Assembly: GCF_003324525.1 (NCBI RefSeq)
Contig: NZ_QGDC01000001.1
Span: 372,001 to 436,000, forward strand
DNA from: Mucilaginibacter hurinus
GTDB lineage: Bacteria; Bacteroidota; Bacteroidia; Sphingobacteriales; Sphingobacteriaceae
Direction: 5' to 3'
Length of the DNA: 64,000 bases
The position numbers and the translations under genes were made by a program. Shown piece by piece: positions 10,410 to 18,671 of the stretch (position 1 is the stretch's first letter; each line of letters starts with the position of its first letter). The notes beneath the pieces are model-generated. The model searched no databases. It was not told where the DNA came from and saw nothing but the letters and a program-made list of their open reading frames with translations.

Positions 10410-10862
10410 ATGAAAAGTATATACGTTATCATCATTTGCTTAATCGCAATCAATCCTTTAACGGCTTTTCCGCAAAGTAAGAGTATAAAAGTCCGGGCCA
10501 ATCACCAGGCACTGTGTGTTAAGGATCTTGAAGCAAGCGTGAAATTTTATAATGAAGTGATTTTACTTGAGAAGATGACCAGTCCGTTTAATAACTCCGC
10601 TATTCAGTGGCTAAAAACCGGGCCGACAACCGAGTTACATTTGATTAAAGGCGATTGTGCCGGGGCAAAGCACTTTAGTAATGTGCATATGTCTTTTGCA
10701 GTATCGTCAATGGCCGACTACATGAAACACCTTGATAAATATAATATTGCCTACAGCAGCCTTTCCGGCGAAAAGAAGCCCCAAACCAGAGGCGATGGTG
10801 TTCAACAGATATATTTCCAGGATCCGGATGGTTATTGGATTGAGATTAACGACGCGAAGTAA
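10410..10862 (+). CDS. Exported VOC/glyoxalase-fold protein
   Basis: A 150-residue vicinal-oxygen-chelate protein with a Sec-type signal (about 1-22, ending near LTAFPQS). The fold is shown by paired halves: ANHQALCVKDLEASVKFY at the start and QQIYFQDPDGYWIEI at the end, with His and Glu at metal-ligand positions (NHQ, TELHL, NVHMSF, WIEI). It may be a dioxygenase, lyase or resistance-type protein; nothing in the context decides. Last gene of the MBL/alpha-beta hydrolase operon, convergent with the next gene at a gap of only 9 bases. Confidence 0.82.
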   Translation: MKSIYVIIICLIAINPLTAFPQSKSIKVRANHQALCVKDLEASVKFYNEVILLEKMTSPFNNSAIQWLKTGPTTELHLIKGDCAGAKHFSNVHMSFAVSSMADYMKHLDKYNIAYSSLSGEKKPQTRGDGVQQIYFQDPDGYWIEINDAK

Positions 10863-10871
10863 ACGTCAATA

Positions 10872-11366
10872 TTAATACTCAATACCGGCTACCTCTTTTT
10901 GTTTAATGGTTACCGAGCCCGCACCGTTATAAATGTTAAGGTTGATAGATACGTTGTACAAATCGCTATCAAAAATAAATATGTTTTTATCGGCATCCAA
11001 GCCCTTGAAGCTAAGTTTAAGGCCTGCTTTGCCTGCTTGCGTTACCAGGCCCAAAATATGCTGCTTGTTGTTTGAAGTATAGTAAACATTACGTAATAAA
11101 GCGCCATTATCCAACTTAGTGCCATCGCCCACCATTACCGTTTCCCATTTAAAATCAGGCGTGGTGCGTTTATAACCTTCCATCTGCATGCCGCTGGTGT
11201 TTTTCATGTTATAGTCCCGCTTAAAAGAACGTGCCTGGGTTAAGTAATTATATGCCTCCTGATTACTCAGGTGTGCAAGGTTAGTAAGATCATTAAATGT
11301 TACGCTTTGGCCGTGTACATATCCACCGGTTAACATCAAAAGGATAAGCAGGTATTTTTTCATCAT
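10872..11366 (-). CDS. Exported protein of unknown function
   Basis: About 164 residues starting MMKKYLLILLMLTGG with a clear signal peptide ending near YVHGQS. The rest is mixed alpha/beta without recognisable motifs; the last third is rich in alternating hydrophobic residues, as in a small beta-sandwich. The frame extends to a TTG at 11378, but ATG at 11366 or 11363 places the signal peptide correctly. Ends 9 bases from the convergent VOC gene. I do not recognise the family. Confidence 0.75.
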   Translation of the reverse strand: MMKKYLLILLMLTGGYVHGQSVTFNDLTNLAHLSNQEAYNYLTQARSFKRDYNMKNTSGMQMEGYKRTTPDFKWETVMVGDGTKLDNGALLRNVYYTSNNKQHILGLVTQAGKAGLKLSFKGLDADKNIFIFDSDLYNVSINLNIYNGAGSVTIKQKEVAGIEY

Positions 11367-11577
11367 ATTCCTTACCAAATATACTTAATTCAAAAATAAA
11401 TCAAATGGTGTGCCTGAGCACGCTCCTGCTTCAAAACAAGCCTCATCCGGTCGTTAGCAGATGATTAAACTCCCCAATTCTCCGCAGGATGGGGAATCAG
11501 CTGTCAACGCTTGTCCACCTTACCGGCTATTTAGTGTATGGTTGTAAACAAAAACTGGAACAAAGAACGCATAATGG

Positions 11578-12660
11578 TCAGCGGTTTTGTCTGCTCCAGG
11601 CCATCACCAGCGTTATCATTTGATTATAAGTAAGCAGGCCCTGCGGCTGGTTGTTGGCCTTTAAAAAATTGTCGTAAAAAACACTGCTAATTTTCTCCAG
11701 GCGGCCTTCATAATATGTCCAGTAAGCGTGCTCAGCCTTTAAATCTGCCAGGACGTTGGCAGATATACGCTTTTTGTAAAGCTTAAAGGTTACACTATCG
11801 GTAGCGCGCAAGGCATACATAAACTCTGTCATGCCTGAATAATAAGCTGAATAGCGCAACAAACGGTTGTTTGAACTTATGCCGGCAATATACCCGGCAA
11901 AATTGGCTTCATCTTCGGGCGCTATACCCATTTGGTGGGAAAGTTCGTGGCATGCAACAAACGGCTTTAAAAATACAGGCATTCCGTAGTTTATTTGTGC
12001 CTCGGTGGTAAAAGGATTATAATAACCCGATGTTCCCAAATAATTCATTAGCGGTGTAAGTAACGACGATTTTATTTGCGGCCTGTGCGGGCGAAATTGA
12101 TTTGAGTGCGCCGACATTTTTTTTACAGCATTTATAGCTACAGCATAAATTTCTTTACTATCTGGTTTAAGGTCAGCACCGGCGAGCCTACTACGCGTAG
12201 CGTTGGCACTGTCTATCAATAAAGCAGTTACTGCTTTTAACTCCCGTACTGTATAAGCGGTATCAGACAGGCCAAAACGCTGCGATGCAGGCGGCCTGAA
12301 ATAGTTCATACCCCAAAAAACATAAAAAATGACAACGGCAGATTGTGCGCTGATGATGAGTCCCGTTAAAGTAATAAAGCCCCTTTTAAATTGCTTTGTA
12401 AAAAACAACTTTAAAAGTTGGATCAACCCGTATATAATACCACCGACCATTGCCACATATAATACGTCGCCAACACTAAAGGGAAACAGGTTCAACACCG
12501 GATGTAAAACCTTACAAATAAATTGGTAAACGCCACCCCAATAATAGCGCTCAACAAACCCGGGGTACCCTGCCAATATAATAAGCAAAAAGATAATGCC
12601 TGTAAGTATGCCTATGGTAATACCGCGATTAATTAATTTTTTATTGACGGGGGTAGCCAT
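11578..12660 (-). CDS. DUF3810 membrane protein with HExxH zinc motif
   Basis: About 360 residues beginning MATPVNKKLINRG. Three hydrophobic segments fill the first 120 residues; the remainder is a domain with ACHELSHQMGI (HExxH zinc-protease pattern) followed by APEDEANFAGYIAG, where the Glu could be a third ligand. This matches the Bacteroidota family DUF3810, proposed to be membrane-bound metallopeptidases of unknown substrate. The frame continues upstream to a non-ATG codon at 12702, but ATG 12660 is supported by a promoter-like pair ending 4 bases before it. Confidence 0.87.
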   Translation of the reverse strand: MATPVNKKLINRGITIGILTGIIFLLIILAGYPGFVERYYWGGVYQFICKVLHPVLNLFPFSVGDVLYVAMVGGIIYGLIQLLKLFFTKQFKRGFITLTGLIISAQSAVVIFYVFWGMNYFRPPASQRFGLSDTAYTVRELKAVTALLIDSANATRSRLAGADLKPDSKEIYAVAINAVKKMSAHSNQFRPHRPQIKSSLLTPLMNYLGTSGYYNPFTTEAQINYGMPVFLKPFVACHELSHQMGIAPEDEANFAGYIAGISSNNRLLRYSAYYSGMTEFMYALRATDSVTFKLYKKRISANVLADLKAEHAYWTYYEGRLEKISSVFYDNFLKANNQPQGLLTYNQMITLVMAWSRQNR

Positions 12661-12664
12661 GCAG

Positions 12665-12694
12665 TAAATATACACCTGATTATGCCAAAACAAA
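12665..12694 (-). promoter_or_regulatory. Promoter-like element directly before DUF3810
   Basis: On the minus strand TTTG (12694-12691), 18 bases, then TATATTTA (12672-12665), then only 4 bases to the ATG at 12660. It overlaps the start of the hairpin at 12694-12725. This implies a leaderless or nearly leaderless mRNA. Confidence 0.5.
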
Positions 12695-12725
12695 AAGGCC
12701 ATCCAGATGACTCGGGATGGCCTTT
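12694..12725 (-). terminator. Hairpin terminator after DUF2911 gene
   Basis: Perfect 11-bp stem AAAGGCCATCC / GGATGGCCTTT around a 10-base loop. On the minus strand it lies 19 bases after the DUF2911 stop and continues into a T-rich run, as in an intrinsic terminator. Confidence 0.8.
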
Positions 12726-12743
12726 AAAAATAACTAATTACAA

Positions 12744-13268
12744 CTATTTTATTGAGACTGGAATGGTTACGTCATCCCAATTAAGGGTGAACCCGTCGGT
12801 GTTGATTTTGTATACCAACCGCTCGTGTTTTTCGGCAGATTTAACCGGCTTAACTGTTGCACGCAAAGCATCCTGCGCCACATCATATTTATAAGAACCC
12901 GGCTGAACGGCGATCTTATTAAAAATAATAGTCCAGTCGCCTTCAGTAGGTATAGTAAAGAAACTGTAAGTACCTGCAGCTAACTTTTTGCCTTCAACGG
13001 TGATGTCTTTATCGGTAGTAAAAGTAGTGGCCATATTGGCACCTGAACGCCATACCTGGCTGTAAGGCACAAGTGAACCCCAAATTTTACGGCCCTTAAC
13101 TGATGGGCTTCCGTAGTTTATGGTAATAGTAGCGCTGCCTGCCTTTGCCGTTACACTATCGCGTGGACTTGCCAATGGCTTCGGATCCGTTTGGGCCGAT
13201 GCAACACCTGAAATTAAAAGAGCCAATATCATAAACGATAACGACTTTAACTGAAATGCTTTTTTCAT
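12744..13268 (-). CDS. Exported DUF2911 protein
   Basis: A 174-residue secreted protein. Signal peptide MKKAFQLKSLSFMILALLI and onward ends near GVASAQ. The mature part matches DUF2911 through ITINYGSPSVKGRKIWG, YSQVWRSGANMATTF, LAAGTYSFFTIP and DWTIIFNK, nearly the whole domain. The function of the family is unknown; it occurs widely in Bacteroidota. On the minus strand TACCTTTA lies upstream of the start as a possible -7 box. Transcription ends at the hairpin at 12694-12725. Confidence 0.92.
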   Translation of the reverse strand: MKKAFQLKSLSFMILALLISGVASAQTDPKPLASPRDSVTAKAGSATITINYGSPSVKGRKIWGSLVPYSQVWRSGANMATTFTTDKDITVEGKKLAAGTYSFFTIPTEGDWTIIFNKIAVQPGSYKYDVAQDALRATVKPVKSAEKHERLVYKINTDGFTLNWDDVTIPVSIK

Positions 13269-13468
13269 AGTAATACTTTTTTGTAAGTGCGTTTGTAAAG
13301 GTAAAATGAAAAATAATATATCACGGAGTAATAACTTATTATTTACGGTTTTAGTTTATGAATTATAAAAAACAGCAAACTAAATTGCAGGAGAACGTGT
13401 TATACATACAGAATCACATTGCAATTAGGAATTGACCTTTTAAGGTTAAACAATTGTTGTGAATTTTG

Positions 13469-13501
13469 CCCTTGCCCTTCGATAAGGCAGGGGTTTTTTT
13501 A
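13469..13501 (+). terminator. Orphan intrinsic terminator on the plus strand
   Basis: An 8-bp stem CCCTTGCC / GGCAGGGG (one T-G wobble), 9-base loop CTTCGATAA, followed by at least seven T. It reads on the plus strand, but the genes on both sides lie on the minus strand and the nearest upstream plus-strand gene ends at 10862. It may mark the end of a small noncoding RNA or an antisense transcript. Confidence 0.5.
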
Positions 13502-13550
13502 TTATCCCGTTGAATATACGGGCTACTACGCATTGATATTTGCCTGTATA

Positions 13551-13751
13551 TTAACCATCACTCTCATCTTTTATTTCCTGCCAATACACAGTATTCAACA
13601 GCAAACCGTTTTTTGAAGCAACAAAAGCCTGGGTTTTCTCCAATTCAGCTTTTACTTCTTCGGGTGTGAGCGAGCCGCTTAATGAGTAGTAATAAATTGA
13701 ATAACCGGTACTACTGTTAATAAATTTATAGTGCTTATCTGTAGGTTCCAT
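13551..13751 (-). CDS. Small protein of unknown function (66 aa)
   Basis: An ATG-started frame of 66 residues, mostly hydrophilic with aromatic-rich beta-like strands (HYKFINSSTGYSIYYYSLSG) followed by an amphipathic helix (LTPEEVKAELEKTQAFVASK). The composition looks like a real folded alpha/beta protein, and no competing frame is better. No signal peptide. I do not recognise the family. It stands alone between DUF2911 and the desaturase. Confidence 0.55.
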   Translation of the reverse strand: MEPTDKHYKFINSSTGYSIYYYSLSGSLTPEEVKAELEKTQAFVASKNGLLLNTVYWQEIKDESDG

Positions 13752-13906
13752 AACCCTGTTATTTATACTTAAACAACAGGATTACGAAGAAATGGTTTGT
13801 AACTTGCCCGGTTTTGAGCCAGACAAAGAACATTTTTTTAAACAGAAAGTTTTTTTCGTTAGCAAATAATATCGATTTTTGAACGTTATTTCTATATTTA
13901 CAACGC

Positions 13907-14926
13907 ATGGCCAAAAAAACTGACTTTACATATTCAGAGTATTCTGAACCGCACCGTATACGCACTAAGCAAATTCTTAAGCAATACCCACATATACGTG
14001 GCTTAATTGGTAAAGATCCTACTACTATTTTCGCTATTATAGGTTTGGTACTTTTCCAGGTGGCAATGGCCTGGGTTGTGCGCGACCAATCATGGTGGAT
14101 AATAATTGGTGCCGCTTATTTATTGGGGGCATTTGCCGACCACGCTTTGTTTGTAATGATACATGAATGCGCGCATAAGTTGCTTTTTAAGAATGCCAAC
14201 GCTAATCGTTGGGCCGGCATGTTTGCCAATATGCCGCAAATATTCCCAAGTTCGGTGTCTTTTGAGCGTTATCACATTAAACACCACTCATTTCAGGGTA
14301 TCCATGAACTTGATGCAGACCTTCCTAACCGTTGGGAAGCAAAAATGATAAATAATTCATTTTTAGGTAAAGCAATCTGGCTGTTATTTTTTCCTGTATT
14401 CCAGTTGTTCCGTTTATCGCGGTTACGCGAGATACAAAATTTTGACTGGTGGATTGTAGCTAACGTAGCGATACAAGTGGCTTTTACCACCGCTATCTGG
14501 TACTTTATGGGCTGGGCCGCTGTTGGATACCTTTTCCTGAGCTTTATGTTCTCGGTAGGGCTGCACCCGCTTGGAGCGAGATGGATACAAGAGCACTACT
14601 TAACACATAGCGCCGACCAGGAGACATACAGTTATTATGGCAAGCTTAATACGGTAGCTTTTAATGTGGGCTTTCATAACGAACACCATGACTTCCCATC
14701 TATACCATGGAACAAATTGCCGGCTATTAAAAAAGCAGCACCGGAGTACTATGATACCCTGCACTACCACAAATCATGGACAATGCTGTTTTTACGTTTT
14801 TTGTTTGACCGCGAAATATCATTGTTTAACCGGATATTGCGTAAAGACCGCGGCCGTGTGCCATTAAAGGACGTAGCCAAGCCTGATGCTGAAATGAAGA
14901 TAGAAGAGCAACCTACAGCGGTGTAG
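13907..14926 (+). CDS. Fatty acid desaturase closely resembling sphingolipid delta-4 desaturases (DES1/DEGS)
   Basis: A 339-residue membrane di-iron desaturase. The three His boxes are HECAH (86-90), HIKHH (123-127) and HNEHH (257-261). Beyond the boxes, the N-terminal segment (about 5-40, SEPHRIRTKQILKQYP) resembles the lipid-desaturase N-terminal domain of eukaryotic dihydroceramide delta-4 desaturases, and GLHP, ETYSYYGKLN, FNVGFHNEHHDFP and EYYDTL also match that family as I recall it. Four or more hydrophobic helices flank the boxes. Bacteroidota make dihydroceramides, so a sphingoid-base substrate is plausible, but the substrate is inferred. TATATTTA at 13893-13900 ends 6 bases before the ATG; a bidirectional terminator follows. 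Confidence 0.93.
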   Translation: MAKKTDFTYSEYSEPHRIRTKQILKQYPHIRGLIGKDPTTIFAIIGLVLFQVAMAWVVRDQSWWIIIGAAYLLGAFADHALFVMIHECAHKLLFKNANANRWAGMFANMPQIFPSSVSFERYHIKHHSFQGIHELDADLPNRWEAKMINNSFLGKAIWLLFFPVFQLFRLSRLREIQNFDWWIVANVAIQVAFTTAIWYFMGWAAVGYLFLSFMFSVGLHPLGARWIQEHYLTHSADQETYSYYGKLNTVAFNVGFHNEHHDFPSIPWNKLPAIKKAAPEYYDTLHYHKSWTMLFLRFLFDREISLFNRILRKDRGRVPLKDVAKPDAEMKIEEQPTAV

Positions 14927-14960
14927 TTAGCGCCCGATAAACTCAGCATTTAACAAGATA

Positions 14961-14990
14961 AAAAAAGTCGCTTTGCATAGCGACTTTTTT
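14961..14990. terminator. Bidirectional terminator between desaturase and sugar epimerase genes
   Basis: Perfect 12-bp stem AAAAAAGTCGCT / AGCGACTTTTTT with a 6-base loop. The A-run and T-run make it work in both directions for the two convergent genes. Confidence 0.9.
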
Positions 14991-15018
14991 TGTGTAATAG
15001 ATTTGCTTGTGTAGGCTG

Positions 15019-15924
15019 TTATCTTCCGGTCTCCATTAACTTAGCATCCAGAAACTTTTTAGCCCGTACTACGTCGCTCTCGTCAAGGTGCTCTATAATA
15101 ACCGGAATATTGGGGTGGTCGCGTCCAAGCCTTTCAAGATACAGGTTGTAATTTAGCCAGCCTAAGCCCGGCGCCGGCAATTCTATTATCCCTACCCCGC
15201 GTAGTTTATGTCCTTCTGTACCTTCAATACCAGCCATACTTACACCCTGCATTTGGGCTGCCCGCTTAACATCCTTAGCGTGAGCAATTACAATCTTGTT
15301 TGACAAAGCATCAAAAATATGGTTCAGGGTGCTGTCCATCGCATCAATATTGTGGTCTTCAAAATAATTTGTAGGGTCCATAAGCAAACCCAGGTTGGGA
15401 TGATTCACATCATTAAACAAACGCAACGTTTCTTCAACAGTGCCTATCACGTTATTTACATACGTTTCAACTAAAAATGTCACCCCATGTTCAGCGGCAA
15501 ACCGGGTTATATTACCGATAACATCCAGGCACTCTTCATACCCTTCGTCAGTTTTGTTCGCAGGGTGATGCATCCAGTCGCTATCCCGGTTAAAAGTTCC
15601 TGTTTCACTAATTACATAAGGGGAGCCAAGTTCAAGCGCGAATGTTATAATCTCTTTAAGGCGCGTCAGGTTGGCTGTGCGCTTTACCGGATCGGGATGG
15701 ATTAAATTAGTATAACCAGATATACAACACACCGGTAAATTATAAGTACGAAAAGCATCACGAACTTTGCGGCACTTCTGCCGGGTAATCTGGCCTGCCG
15801 AAAGGTCTATATCTTTAAAGCTTACATCAAGTTGAACCGTATTAAAACCTAAGGAGCGTATACGTTCGGCAGTTTCATTAACCGAATAAGGAAAGTAACC
15901 TGTAAATATTCCCGTCTGAATCAT
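15019..15924 (-). CDS. Sugar phosphate isomerase/epimerase (xylose isomerase-like TIM barrel)
   Basis: About 301 residues of the AP-endonuclease-2/xylose-isomerase-like TIM barrel family. Visible features are LDVSFKDIDL, YVISETGTFN, VTFLVETYVNN, the metal-ligand strand GLLMDPTNYFE, IVIAHAKDV and a late VIIEHLDE. The frame extends upstream to 16026, but that part would overlap the upstream gene; ATG 15924 (MIQTGIFTGYFP) leaves a 28-base gap to it and starts at the first barrel strand. Probably works with the adjacent oxidoreductase in breakdown of a sugar or polyol. Confidence 0.88.
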   Translation of the reverse strand: MIQTGIFTGYFPYSVNETAERIRSLGFNTVQLDVSFKDIDLSAGQITRQKCRKVRDAFRTYNLPVCCISGYTNLIHPDPVKRTANLTRLKEIITFALELGSPYVISETGTFNRDSDWMHHPANKTDEGYEECLDVIGNITRFAAEHGVTFLVETYVNNVIGTVEETLRLFNDVNHPNLGLLMDPTNYFEDHNIDAMDSTLNHIFDALSNKIVIAHAKDVKRAAQMQGVSMAGIEGTEGHKLRGVGIIELPAPGLGWLNYNLYLERLGRDHPNIPVIIEHLDESDVVRAKKFLDAKLMETGR

Positions 15925-15952
15925 TCGCTGTTCGCTGTTATTTGTCTTTCTT

Positions 15953-17062
15953 TCAACTACCCCCGCAATATATTTCTTCAATAAAAACCGGCCGGTGTTG
16001 TTTAAATGATAAGTAGCATGCATCAACCAGGGCCATCGTTTTTAAATTATCTGCACCGCTTATTTCAGGCTCGCTACCGTTCTCAATCGCACAAAGCAAC
16101 TGAGCCATTGGTCCGGCAAAAGCATCAGGAAACCAAACTTCGTTCCAGCGCGGGCTTATCCACTCGCCGGGATACAGGGTACTGGTTATGTCAATTGTAC
16201 TCGGTTTTCTTTCAGGGTATGCGGGCCATCCTATACTGCCCTTAGCCATACCCGCGGTTCCTTCTACCCGCCAGTTTATATAATGGCTTGCTATGGCACC
16301 TTCCCTTGCCGGCCCAGTCCAAATATCGTCCCATGCTACGGCACGTAAGCCATTAGCATATTCGAGTATATATACACATACCCCATCCTCGTGATCGAAG
16401 TCTTTCTTTATTCGAGGATCCTGCGTTACACTCGCGTAAACACACAGCGGTTCACCAAATAAATACCTGAAACTGTCCAGGTGATGGATACTCATTATAC
16501 GCAATGTTGCCCACCCCATTTTTTTTTGCCAATCCATAAAGTGCGGTATAGCACGCATATCAATGGTAGCAAAAACCGGGTTGCCTAATAAGTGTTGCTC
16601 AATTGCGGATTTACAAGCACGTATAGACTGATCATACCGCATATTTTGGTTTACAGCAAGCGTTATCCCGGCATCCGCGCACAGCTTAACCACCGTTAAA
16701 GCCTCATCAAAATTTACGCCCATAGGCTTTTGTACCAGTATACCTTTAATGTGCTTATGCTTTACCGCCTCGCGCACAATATCTACTTGTACATCCGGTG
16801 GAACAGCAATGTCAAGGATACTGACTTGGGGGTTAGCAATTACATCGCGGTAATCGCTGTAAAAATTTTTAATGTTATGCCTTTGCGCAACAGCCCGGCT
16901 TTTCTCCGGTTCACGCGATGAGATGGCCACCGGATTAAAACCGGCTTGCCGGTAGGCCACTAAATGACAATCGTCCATTATAAATCCTGCCCCTATGCAG
17001 CCTATGCCGGGTGTACGGTTGCGCGGTAATGCAGGAAGATAATTAAGGTTGACGGATGACAT
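15953..17062 (-). CDS. Gfo/Idh/MocA family oxidoreductase
   Basis: About 369 residues; NAD(P)-dependent sugar or inositol-type dehydrogenase. The N-terminal Rossmann motif is GIGCIGAGFI, and the EKP-like active-site strand appears as ILVQKPMG, with the catalytic Lys region. The C-terminal domain carries SIHHLDSFRYLFG with the expected His. The frame reaches upstream to a TTG at 17098, but ATG 17062 (MSSVNLN) is preferred, as a TTTG-N19-TACCTTTA promoter pair ends 6 bases before it. Cotranscribed with the epimerase and divergent from an AraC regulator 149 bases away. Confidence 0.9.
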   Translation of the reverse strand: MSSVNLNYLPALPRNRTPGIGCIGAGFIMDDCHLVAYRQAGFNPVAISSREPEKSRAVAQRHNIKNFYSDYRDVIANPQVSILDIAVPPDVQVDIVREAVKHKHIKGILVQKPMGVNFDEALTVVKLCADAGITLAVNQNMRYDQSIRACKSAIEQHLLGNPVFATIDMRAIPHFMDWQKKMGWATLRIMSIHHLDSFRYLFGEPLCVYASVTQDPRIKKDFDHEDGVCVYILEYANGLRAVAWDDIWTGPAREGAIASHYINWRVEGTAGMAKGSIGWPAYPERKPSTIDITSTLYPGEWISPRWNEVWFPDAFAGPMAQLLCAIENGSEPEISGADNLKTMALVDACYLSFKQHRPVFIEEIYCGGS

Positions 17063-17068
17063 TATATG

Positions 17069-17099
17069 TAAAGGTACTGACGGACACGGCCGGTTCAAA
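17069..17099 (-). promoter_or_regulatory. Promoter of the oxidoreductase/epimerase operon
   Basis: On the minus strand TTTG (17099-17096), exactly 19 bases, TACCTTTA (17076-17069), then 6 bases to ATG 17062. Spacing and sequence fit the Bacteroidota -33/-7 pattern; the mRNA would be nearly leaderless. Also the likely target area of the divergent AraC protein. Confidence 0.6.
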
Positions 17100-17211
17100 G
17101 GTTAAGATAAAATAAAGGTAGTTTCACCACTTTTAAATCAAAAAAATATAGTTTTTTGACATAGTATGATTAATGTAAAAAAAATTATGCACTTTAACCT
17201 TTTATTATGCT

Positions 17212-18057
17212 ATGCGACCGTTAATTCAAAAGTTACCGCTATCCAAAAATTCGTCGTTTTTGATAGACAAGTTTTTTACACCTGATTTTGAAACACCCTG
17301 GCATTACCATTCGGAATACGAGATAACATTGATATTAAAAGGTAAGGGGAAGCGCTTTATAGGCAATCATGTAGGCGATTTTGCCGAGGGCGAGCTTATT
17401 TTACTGGGCCCCAACCTACCCCATTTATTCAGAAAAGATAATCCGGATGAGGAAGGTGGCTCGATGGTGGTGCATTTCCAGGAAGATTTTTTGGGACCCG
17501 GGTTTGCTGCCATACCTGAGATGCAAAAAATTAAATTATTGTTTGAGAGGTCAAAAATGGGTGTAAGGGTTGTGGGTAAATCACGCGAAGTTTGCGCAAC
17601 GCAAATGAACAACGTTTTTAAACAGAGCGGCATGGACAGGTTAATAGCCTTACTGCAATTATTAACCATGCTGGCGCATACTGATGAATACGAGCTTTTG
17701 TCAAGCCCGGAGGTGGGAGGCCAAAACGCCCGCGACAGTGACCGGCTAAATAAGGTATTTGATTATGTAATGACGCACTTTACGGAAAACATACAGCTTG
17801 ACAAAGTGGCCGAAATAGCCAACATGAGCTATTCGGGATTTTGCCGTTATTTTAAAAATCGTACTAAAAAGAATTTTTCGCACTTTGTAAATGAAATACG
17901 TATTGGTTACGCCTGCCGGCGCCTTATGGAAAGCGACGTATCAGTTAGTACGGTATGCTATGAGTGCGGGTTTAACAACCTTACCAATTTCAACGAACAG
18001 TTTAAAAAGATAATTAAATTAACGCCCCATCAATTTAAGATAAAAAACAGGCAATAA
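17212..18057 (+). CDS. AraC-family transcriptional regulator with cupin sensor domain
   Basis: A 281-residue regulator. The N-terminal cupin-like half contains WHYHSEYEITLILKG and a GELILLGPNLPHLF strand typical of sugar-sensing AraC proteins. The C-terminal half has two helix-turn-helix units, IQLDKVAEIANMSYSGFCRYF and VSTVCYECGFNNLTNFNEQF, ending TPHQFK. It is divergent from the oxidoreductase/epimerase operon, which makes it the likely local regulator of those genes; this is inferred from position only. Confidence 0.92.
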   Translation: MRPLIQKLPLSKNSSFLIDKFFTPDFETPWHYHSEYEITLILKGKGKRFIGNHVGDFAEGELILLGPNLPHLFRKDNPDEEGGSMVVHFQEDFLGPGFAAIPEMQKIKLLFERSKMGVRVVGKSREVCATQMNNVFKQSGMDRLIALLQLLTMLAHTDEYELLSSPEVGGQNARDSDRLNKVFDYVMTHFTENIQLDKVAEIANMSYSGFCRYFKNRTKKNFSHFVNEIRIGYACRRLMESDVSVSTVCYECGFNNLTNFNEQFKKIIKLTPHQFKIKNRQ

Positions 18058-18106
18058 CGTTGTGTTAGGTATATTTTATTTGTTTTTTAAATATAATATC
18101 CGGTAA

Positions 18107-18127
18107 TTTGCTAATTAAATTAGCAAA
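18107..18127. promoter_or_regulatory. Perfect 21-bp palindrome 3 bases before a start codon
   Basis: TTTGCTAATT-A-AATTAGCAAA: ten-base arms around a single central A. It lies after the AraC gene and 3 bases before ATG 18131. No T-run follows on the plus strand, so it looks more like an operator, or an RNA hairpin masking the start, than a terminator. Confidence 0.6.
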
Positions 18128-18130
18128 AAT

Positions 18131-18568
18131 ATGGCGGGAATTACAGCAGCAGATAAGATAATTATATTTAGCAGATACATAGGGCAGCAAGTAGTTATAA
18201 ATAGCCTTTTAAATAACGAAAAAGATGTAACCGGCACCCTGCAGGGCATACGTAATAACGCGCTGCTTATTGATGTGAGCGGCATTAACCGCTGGATACC
18301 GCTTTCAGATGAAATTACTCTCTGCGATATTAAACTTTTGCTTAAGCCTTTAAAAAAACTTACGGCACAAATTATTGATACAGCCAATAATTTACCGGTG
18401 CAGGCATTTATTACGCCATATTATCAGCAGCTTGGCTTTGATATGCCTGTGTTTATTGCACCGGGCCATCCATGCAATTGCCGTTATGTACATGAGTTAC
18501 ATCTGGCAGATTACCGTACCGCAGCAGAGATAGACTTTAGCAAACAATTAATAACTGCCAATATTTAG
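18131..18568 (+). CDS. Unknown protein with Sm/SH3-like N-terminal region
   Basis: A 145-residue cytoplasmic-looking protein without signal peptide. The first 60 residues (IGQQVVINSLLNNEKDVTG and onward through GTLQGIRNNALLIDVSG) resemble a small beta-barrel of the Sm/SH3 type. The second half carries the odd motif PGHPCNCRYVHELHLADY with two Cys and three His, which could bind metal. I do not recognise the family. A perfect 21-bp palindrome sits directly before the start. Confidence 0.75.
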   Translation: MAGITAADKIIIFSRYIGQQVVINSLLNNEKDVTGTLQGIRNNALLIDVSGINRWIPLSDEITLCDIKLLLKPLKKLTAQIIDTANNLPVQAFITPYYQQLGFDMPVFIAPGHPCNCRYVHELHLADYRTAAEIDFSKQLITANI

Positions 18569-18671
18569 TCCGTTATAAAATTTGTAATTTTTATGACAAT
18601 TATCGAAGTCGGTAATAACTATTTGCGATAAATAATAAAAAAATCATAATATATTGCTAATTTGCCTGTTA

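Noticed and set aside
11400..11577. Hairpin-like CCCCAATTC / GATGGGG in the gap before DUF3810
   Set aside because: The stem is short and imperfect with no T-run in either direction, so no terminator call was made.
13419..13616. 65-residue plus-strand frame between DUF2911 and the small unknown gene
   Set aside because: It runs through the orphan terminator hairpin and overlaps the better minus-strand gene; Cys-rich, irregular composition.
15925..16026. Upstream extension of the sugar epimerase
   Set aside because: It would overlap the oxidoreductase gene and adds no domain; ATG 15924 starts at the first barrel strand.
16006..16245. Plus-strand frame inside the oxidoreductase gene
   Set aside because: Shadow of the well-supported minus-strand Gfo/Idh gene.
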